From NCBI GenBank assembly GCA_050743205.1, contig JBOGEA010000203.1:1-10421 (forward strand): a DNA stretch of 10,421 bases, in the 5' to 3' direction. Below are positions 6,457 to 10,421 of the stretch, in pieces. Made by a program: the position numbers and the translations under genes. The notes below the pieces were generated by a model. It worked only from the letters and a program-made list of their open reading frames with translations. It made no database searches and was not told where the DNA came from. The stretch's first letter is position 1; each line of letters starts with the position of its first letter. This stretch comes from JBOGED01 sp050743205 (GTDB lineage Bacteria; Actinomycetota; Nitriliruptoria; Euzebyales; Egibacteraceae).

Positions 6457-6722
6457 TGCGGCACAACCCCCAACTCATCGCCCGGATCAGCAGCCTGATC
6501 CGCGACGCCCTCAACGTCGAGGTGGCCGCCCCCGACATGGACCTGATCGACACGGGGCTGCTCGACTCGCTCGCGCTCGTGACGCTGATCACGGAGATCG
6601 AGCAGGAGTTCGCCTACGAGCTGCCGCTCGACGACTTCGACGTCGAGCGCTTCCGCAGCGTCGAGCGCATCGCCGACCTGCTCGCGAACGCCGGCGTGCT
6701 CAACGGAACAGTTCCAGCGTGA
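6456..6722 (+). CDS. Discrete acyl/peptidyl carrier protein
   Basis: An 88-residue acidic four-helix carrier protein. Ser38 in GLLDSLALV is the expected 4'-phosphopantetheine site, with the usual D-S-L context, and the helix II-III region (ITEIEQEFAYELPLDDFD) is typical. The ATG overlaps the stop of the adenylation gene by one base (TGATG), and the 3' end overlaps the deacetylase start as GTGA, so the three genes are translationally coupled. A GTG 3 nt earlier (6453) is an alternative start and would add one residue. The tight coupling suggests that the upstream adenylation enzyme loads this protein in trans. The tethered group could then be oxidised by the monooxygenase or handed to one of the acyltransferases; this is inference. 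No phosphopantetheinyl transferase lies in the window. Confidence 0.9.
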   Translation: MRHNPQLIARISSLIRDALNVEVAAPDMDLIDTGLLDSLALVTLITEIEQEFAYELPLDDFDVERFRSVERIADLLANAGVLNGTVPA

Positions 6723-7714
6723 CGACCGGACGCGATGCCCCCGGCGGCGGCCGGCTGCTTGTGCTGGGCTGGCACTTCGTCGAGGGAACCTGGCGCTTCC
6801 CCTCCCCGCCCGGCAGCGGCCTGCCCCGGCTGGAGCGCCAGCTGCGGGCCGTCGCGAAGATCGCGACGATCGTGCCGCTGCCCGGCGCGCTGCGGGCGCT
6901 GCGCGAGGGCAGGCCCCTGCCGCCCCGCGCGGTGGCGATCACGTTCGACGACGGCTACCGCGACAACCTGACGCTGGCGGTGCCGCTGCTGTCACGGCTG
7001 GGGATCCCGGCCACGATGTTCCTGGTGCCCGGGTTCCTGTCAGGTGAGGTCAGCCACTGGAGCGAGCGCCTCGCCTGGGCCTTCGCCCGGGCTCGCGCCC
7101 GATCGGTGGACTTCCAGGGCACGCGCTTCGACCTGACGACCACGGCCGCGCGGGTCAAGGCGATCGCGGAAACGGAGCGCGACCTCGTGCCCCACGACCG
7201 GCTTCAGCGCAGCGTGATGATCGACCTGCTCATCGACCAGCTGGAGCCGGTCGGCAGCTTCAATTCGGACGCGCTGTTTCTGGATTGGGACGGCGCCCGC
7301 CAGCTGGTGCGGACGGGGGTCACGATCGGGTCCCACTCCATGTACCACACGGTCCTGGCAGCGGAGCGAGCCGAGGCGCAGCAGGCGGATCTCGCCGAGT
7401 CCCGGCGCCAGCTCCAACGCGAGCTGGCGCTGCCGATCGATGTCTTCGCCTATCCGTTCGGCAAGCGGGAGCACTACAACGCGGCGACAACCGCCGCGGC
7501 GAAGGCCGCGGGCTATGCCCATGCCGTCACCACCCGCGCCCTGTGGAACACGTCGTCGACTTCTCCGTACGAGATCCGGCGGAGAATGCTCTCACCTCAG
7601 CAAGGGGCGCGGGGCCTGGCGACCGTGATGGCACGAGGGCTGGCGCTCGTGGCACGCGAGCGCCTGACCGCGCAACGTGCAGAAATGTGTGCCGCAAACG
7701 GCGAGGCAGGGTGA
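6719..7714 (+). CDS. Polysaccharide deacetylase (NodB domain, CE4 type)
   Basis: A 331-residue carbohydrate esterase family 4-type enzyme expected to remove an N-acyl group, usually acetyl, from an amino sugar. Motif 1 is TFDDGYRDN (75-83; D77 the likely base and D78 a metal ligand), motif 2 is SHSMYH (205-210; H206 and H210 metal ligands) and motif 3 is FAYPFGKRE (243-251). About 120 residues separate motifs 1 and 2, longer than in minimal NodB proteins. The N-terminal VLGWHFVEGTW block resembles the start of capsule or exopolysaccharide-associated members. There is no signal peptide, so it probably acts in the cytoplasm on a precursor or lipid-linked sugar. The GTG start overlaps the carrier-protein stop by 4 nt. 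ArnD, which removes formyl from lipid-linked Ara4FN, is in the same superfamily; with a formyltransferase nearby, a deformylase role is possible but unproven. Confidence 0.88.
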   Translation: MTTGRDAPGGGRLLVLGWHFVEGTWRFPSPPGSGLPRLERQLRAVAKIATIVPLPGALRALREGRPLPPRAVAITFDDGYRDNLTLAVPLLSRLGIPATMFLVPGFLSGEVSHWSERLAWAFARARARSVDFQGTRFDLTTTAARVKAIAETERDLVPHDRLQRSVMIDLLIDQLEPVGSFNSDALFLDWDGARQLVRTGVTIGSHSMYHTVLAAERAEAQQADLAESRRQLQRELALPIDVFAYPFGKREHYNAATTAAAKAAGYAHAVTTRALWNTSSTSPYEIRRRMLSPQQGARGLATVMARGLALVARERLTAQRAEMCAANGEAG

Positions 7715-7738
7715 CACGAAGACGTACTCTCTCATAAG
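7711..7738 (+). promoter_or_regulatory. Candidate internal promoter before the decarboxylase gene
   Basis: GTGACA (7711-7716, 5 of 6 matches to TTGACA) and CATAAG (7733-7738, 4 of 6 matches to TATAAT) are spaced by 16 nt. The -35 box overlaps the deacetylase stop codon. Transcription would start near 7745, giving a leader of about 78 nt. This is the only gap above 100 nt in the second half of the locus, which is why I looked for a promoter here; the match is modest. Confidence 0.3.
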
Positions 7739-7752
7739 CGGGGCAGCAGTTT

Positions 7753-7801
7753 CTGGGGATGGGCCGCAGGGGCAGCGGGTAGCGGCGCCGGCCCGGCCCA
7801 G
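7753..7801 (+). promoter_or_regulatory. Possible stem-loop in the leader of the decarboxylase gene
   Basis: CTGGG (7753-7757) pairs with CCCAG (7797-7801), and GGGCCG (7761-7766) pairs with CGGCCC (7789-7794), with a small internal loop between the two stems and a 22-nt apical loop. No T-run follows. It could be an attenuator, a weak terminator of the upstream genes or chance pairing in GC-rich DNA. AGGAG (7813-7817), the ribosome binding site of the next gene, lies outside it. Confidence 0.3.
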
Positions 7802-7822
7802 GGGGATCGAATAGGAGCAGTG

Positions 7823-8788
7823 ATGCATCAACCGGTCGACTTAGCCGGCACGACGGCGGTGGTCACAGGGGGCGCGGGGTTCTTAGGCTCGCACCTGTGC
7901 ACCCGCCTGCTCGACCTCGGTGCGCGGGTGATCGCCATCGACAACCTGTCCACGGGAGACGCCGCGAACATCGCGCATCTGCTCGACCACGCGCGCTTCC
8001 AGTTCATCCGCTACGACGTCACCGACTACCTCCACGTCCGCGGCACCGTCGACTTCGTGCTCCACTGGGCCTCGCCGGCCTCTCCCGCCGACTACCTGCG
8101 GCTGCCGATCGAGACGCTGAAGGTGGGCGCGATGGGGACGCACAAGGCGCTCGGCCTCGCCCGCGCCAAGCAGGCCCGGTTCATGCTCGCCTCGACGTCA
8201 GAGGTCTACGGCGATCCCGAGATCCACCCGCAGCCCGAGACGTACTGGGGCAACGTCAACCCCGTGGGCCCGCGCGGCGTGTACGACGAGGCGAAGCGCT
8301 TCGCCGAGGCGCTGACCTACGCCTACCGCAACACCCGCGGCCTGTCGGTCCGGGTGCCGCGGATCTTCAACACCTTCGGTCCCCGGCTGCGGCTCGACGA
8401 CGGGCGCGCCGTGCCGAACTTCATCGCCCAGGCGCTGCGGAACGAGCCGCTGACGATCCACGGGGACGGCACCCAGACGCGGTCGCTCTGCTACGTCGAC
8501 GACATGGTCAACGGGCTGCTGCAGCTGCTGATCTCCGACTACGACGGGCCGGTGAACCTCGGCAACCCTGAGGAGACCACGATCCTGCAGCTCGCGGAGG
8601 CGGTCCAGGACGCGGTCGGCACGCATCCCGGCGTGGTCTGGGTGCCCGCGATGATCGACGACCCCAAGGTCCGCCAGCCGGACACGACGGTCGCGGAGCG
8701 CGAGCTGGGCTGGAAAGCCGAGATCTGCCTGGAGGAGGGGCTCGCGCGGACGGTCGCCTGGGTGCGCAGATGCTGCCAGTACTCCTAG
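7823..8788 (+). CDS. UDP-glucuronate decarboxylase-like SDR (UDP-xylose synthase family)
   Basis: A 321-residue extended short-chain dehydrogenase that should bind NAD+ and decarboxylate UDP-glucuronate to UDP-xylose or its 4-keto intermediate. GGAGFLG (16-22) is the nucleotide-binding loop, TSEVYG (125-130) supplies Thr/Ser and Glu, and YDEAK (154-158) gives the Tyr-Lys pair. The stretches HPQPETYWGNVNP and RIFNTFGPR, and the ASPASP segment at 83-88, are highly characteristic of UDP-xylose synthases; RmlB-type dehydratases lack them. Calicheamicin CalS9 is a natural-product example. I chose ATG 7823 over GTG 7820 because AGGAG at 7813-7817 is 5 nt from ATG but only 2 nt from GTG. It begins a second tightly overlapped group of three genes. 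The pentose could be the donor sugar for the downstream glycosyltransferase, or could be aminated by an enzyme encoded outside the window. Confidence 0.88.
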   Translation: MHQPVDLAGTTAVVTGGAGFLGSHLCTRLLDLGARVIAIDNLSTGDAANIAHLLDHARFQFIRYDVTDYLHVRGTVDFVLHWASPASPADYLRLPIETLKVGAMGTHKALGLARAKQARFMLASTSEVYGDPEIHPQPETYWGNVNPVGPRGVYDEAKRFAEALTYAYRNTRGLSVRVPRIFNTFGPRLRLDDGRAVPNFIAQALRNEPLTIHGDGTQTRSLCYVDDMVNGLLQLLISDYDGPVNLGNPEETTILQLAEAVQDAVGTHPGVVWVPAMIDDPKVRQPDTTVAERELGWKAEICLEEGLARTVAWVRRCCQYS

Positions 8789-9477
8789 GCGACGCGGCGA
8801 CGCCGGTCCACCGCGTCCTCGTCCTGGGCGCCCACTGCGACGACATCGAGATCGGCTGCGGCGGCACGATCCTGCGGCTGGTCGAGCAGTGCGCCCCGCT
8901 GTCGGTCTACTGGCTGGTGCTGAGCGGCTCGAAGGAGCGAGCGGGCGAGGCGGCGGCCAGCGCGGCCGCCTTCCTGAGCGGCGCGGACGGGCAGGTCGTC
9001 GTACGCGGCTTCAGGGACGGGTTCTTCCCCTGGTCGGGAGCCGAGATCAAAGAGGTGTTCGAGGAGCTCAAAGGCCTCGTGGCTCCCGATGTCATCTTCA
9101 CCCACCGGCGCGAGGACGCGCATCAGGACCACCGGCTGGTCGCCGAGCTGACCTGGAACACGTTTCGCGACCACCTGATCCTGGAGTACGAGATCCCGAA
9201 GTACGAGGGCGACCTCACAGCGCCCAACCTCTTCGTGCCCTTGGACGAGCGCACCGGCGCCCGCAAAGTCGAGCTGCTCCTCAAGGGCTTTCCCAGCCAG
9301 CGCCACCGGCAGTGGTTCGACGCCGACGCCTTCTGGTCGATCCTGCGGCTCCGCGGCATCGAGTCCAACTCGCCGACGCGGTACGCGGAGGGCTTCTCCT
9401 GCCGGAAACTGGTCCTGCCATTGCACGCTGTCGGGGACCCGCGGGCGGTCCAGGTACGAGGAGCCGAGCCCCAGTGA
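8770..9477 (+). CDS. PIG-L/LmbE-family zinc N-deacetylase
   Basis: A 235-residue PIG-L superfamily protein, a zinc enzyme that removes acetyl from GlcNAc-type sugars, as in MshB of mycothiol synthesis or the deacetylases of glycopeptide antibiotics. GAHCDDIEIG (20-29) is the A-H-x-D-D motif: H22 and D25 are metal ligands and D24 is the likely base. AHQDH (117-121) gives the third ligand, H121. The Pro of the usual HPDD is Cys here, a small deviation. The ATG lies inside the decarboxylase gene (19-nt overlap) with no strong ribosome binding site, so translation probably depends on coupling; no other in-frame ATG or GTG lies before the motif. The 3' end overlaps the glycosyltransferase start by 4 nt, which suggests that deacetylation and sugar transfer act in sequence. 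Confidence 0.88.
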   Translation: MLPVLLGDAATPVHRVLVLGAHCDDIEIGCGGTILRLVEQCAPLSVYWLVLSGSKERAGEAAASAAAFLSGADGQVVVRGFRDGFFPWSGAEIKEVFEELKGLVAPDVIFTHRREDAHQDHRLVAELTWNTFRDHLILEYEIPKYEGDLTAPNLFVPLDERTGARKVELLLKGFPSQRHRQWFDADAFWSILRLRGIESNSPTRYAEGFSCRKLVLPLHAVGDPRAVQVRGAEPQ

Positions 9478-10322
9478 TCGTCACGATCGTCACGCCCAGC
9501 CTCAACGGGATCGAGTACCTGCGCGAGTGCATCGAGTCGGTGCGCGGCCAGCAGAGCGCCGCCGTCACCGTCGAGCACATCGTCGTCGACGGCGGCAGCA
9601 CCGACGGCACCCCGGAGTTCGCCCGCGCCCAGGGCTGCCGGGTGCTGACCCGGGAGGAGGAGAGCCCCTACGCGGCGCTGAACAAGGGGGCGCGGGCCGC
9701 CTCCGGCGTCCTCATCGGCAGCGTCGGCTGCGATGACGTCATGCTTGGTGGCGCGCTGGAGAAGGTCGTGCGCCGCTATGAGCAGACCGGGGCGAAATGG
9801 CTGGTGGGCCGGTCGCAGTGGTTCAACGAGCGCGGCGGCCGGGGCGTGATCAATCCCCCTCCCGCATGGATGACCGGGCCGATGCTCGCCTCGCTGGGCT
9901 GGAGCTGCGTCCCGCAGACCGCTACGTTCTTCCACCGCGACTTCTACGCCGACTTCGGAGGCTACGACGACAGCTACATGCACTCCGGCGACTACGAGCT
10001 GTTCGTGCGGCTGTTGGATCGCGGTGACGCATTCGTGCCCGTCAAGGAGCTGCTGACGGCCTGGCGCATGCGGCCCACCAGCATCAGCACCGCGCCGAGC
10101 CCGAGGCGTGACGCCGAGAACGCGGCCATCGCCGCGCGCTACGCCCCCGCATCGCGGGGGCAGCGGACCCTGTACCGCTACCTCCTCAAGGCCTGGCTGA
10201 ACGGCACCAACCCCCGCTGGTTCGCCTACAAGCGCATCGACAACACCCGCACCCGCCTCTCCGCCCACCGCCCGCGCCCCCTGCACACCAAGCACCACGA
10301 ACCAGGAAACCATCAGATCTGA
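9474..10322 (+). CDS. Family 2 glycosyltransferase (GT-A fold)
   Basis: A 282-residue inverting GT2 enzyme that transfers a sugar from a nucleotide donor. IVTIVTPSLNGIEYL (2-16) begins the nucleotide-binding fold, VVDGGSTDGT (37-46) is the classic GT2 signature, and ALNKGARAASG (68-78) follows. C-D-D at 86-88 stands where most members have the metal-binding S-D-D or D-x-D. SGDYELFVRL (171-180) is the acceptor-side acidic motif, with Asp173 and Glu175. The GTG start overlaps the deacetylase stop as GTGA, with GAGGAG at 9458-9463. There is no membrane segment; the last 30 residues are rich in Arg, His and Pro and could bind acidic lipid or partner proteins. Donor and acceptor are unknown; UDP-pentose or a UDP-N-acetylhexosamine are the likeliest donors from context. 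Confidence 0.88.
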   Translation: MIVTIVTPSLNGIEYLRECIESVRGQQSAAVTVEHIVVDGGSTDGTPEFARAQGCRVLTREEESPYAALNKGARAASGVLIGSVGCDDVMLGGALEKVVRRYEQTGAKWLVGRSQWFNERGGRGVINPPPAWMTGPMLASLGWSCVPQTATFFHRDFYADFGGYDDSYMHSGDYELFVRLLDRGDAFVPVKELLTAWRMRPTSISTAPSPRRDAENAAIAARYAPASRGQRTLYRYLLKAWLNGTNPRWFAYKRIDNTRTRLSAHRPRPLHTKHHEPGNHQI

Positions 10323-10325
10323 CAA

Positions 10326-10346
10326 CGTGTTTGAGAACTGTCGTGA
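10326..10346 (+). repeat. 21-nt intergenic repeat, copy 2
   Basis: This matches 1330-1350 at 20 of 21 bases, and the 16-nt core TTGAGAACTGTCGTGA is identical. It begins 3 nt after the glycosyltransferase stop. GAGG at 10345-10348 could pair with CCTC further on (about 10356-10359), a weak stem. The remaining DNA to the window end has no gene. Confidence 0.7.
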
Positions 10347-10381
10347 GGGGTCGCGCCTCGTCGGGTTCCGCTCTTCCTTCA

Positions 10382-10402
10382 GGGTGGGTGGGTGGGTGGG
10401 GG
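10382..10402 (+). other. G-quadruplex motif downstream of the glycosyltransferase gene
   Basis: There are five G-runs: four of GGG and a final run of five, separated by single T residues (10382-84, 10386-88, 10390-92, 10394-96 and 10398-10402). Single-nucleotide loops favour very stable parallel quadruplexes. On the + strand it would also form in any read-through mRNA, where it could pause polymerase or protect the 3' end. The GGGT unit could also be a simple tandem repeat prone to slippage. The motif is certain; the effect is inferred. Confidence 0.75.
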
Positions 10403-10421
10403 AGGTTGGCGCGGTCGCGGG

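Noticed and set aside
8889..9473. Upstream extension of the glycosyltransferase frame, which would make a 477-residue protein
   Set aside because: The first 195 codons are an out-of-frame reading of the deacetylase gene; the GT2 fold starts at the GTG at 9474, which has a ribosome binding site and a GTGA overlap.
9123..10325. Long - strand open frame of about 400 codons opposite the PIG-L and glycosyltransferase genes
   Set aside because: It is antisense to two genes with clear catalytic motifs and has no recognisable domain of its own.
1..10421. Search for tRNA, rRNA, insertion sequences, transposase or integrase genes and CRISPR arrays
   Set aside because: None was seen on either strand; the only repeats are the short ones listed.

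Overview
The window is GC-rich throughout. It has compact gene spacing, many GTG starts and 1-19 nt overlaps between genes, which fits a chromosome of an actinomycete (filamentous actinobacterium type). The sequence alone does not fix the genus. All convincing genes lie on the + strand and form what looks like one biosynthetic locus for a modified sugar, either a decorated polysaccharide or a glycosylated specialised metabolite.

Layout. Positions 1-220 are a left-edge control region with a possible promoter whose spacer is a perfect 14-bp palindrome. Then come two tandem paralogous GNAT-type acyltransferases (221-1318 and 1450-2535). The 131 nt between them hold a 21-nt repeat and two related hairpins, the second of which buries the ribosome binding site of the second paralogue. 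Next are a sugar-type formyltransferase (2569-3501), a luciferase-like flavin monooxygenase (3613-4644), a 52-residue orphan peptide (4646-4804), a free-standing adenylation enzyme (4807-6456), a discrete acyl carrier protein (6456-6722) and a NodB-type polysaccharide deacetylase (6719-7714). After a 108-nt gap with a possible second promoter come a UDP-glucuronate decarboxylase-like enzyme (7823-8788), a PIG-L/LmbE-type zinc deacetylase (8770-9477) and a family 2 glycosyltransferase (9474-10322). The last 99 nt hold a second copy of the 21-nt repeat and a strong G-quadruplex motif.

How the genes may work together (inference). The decarboxylase makes a UDP-pentose, and the glycosyltransferase places a sugar. 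The two unrelated deacetylases would free amino groups on sugars. The adenylation enzyme would load an amino or carboxylic acid onto the carrier protein, the monooxygenase could oxidise the tethered group, and the GNAT paralogues and the formyltransferase would acylate sugar amines. Butirosin side-chain assembly and the Arn (4-amino-arabinose) pathway are the closest known logics, but neither matches exactly. No aminotransferase, flavin reductase, polymerase, exporter or aglycone gene lies in the window, so the locus probably continues beyond it.

The items most worth a second look are the 52-residue ORF framed by a duplicated 14-nt gene junction, the covarying hairpin pair before the second GNAT gene, the repeat found just after two stop codons about 9 kb apart, and the combination of carrier protein, monooxygenase, tandem acyltransferases, formyltransferase and two deacetylases.
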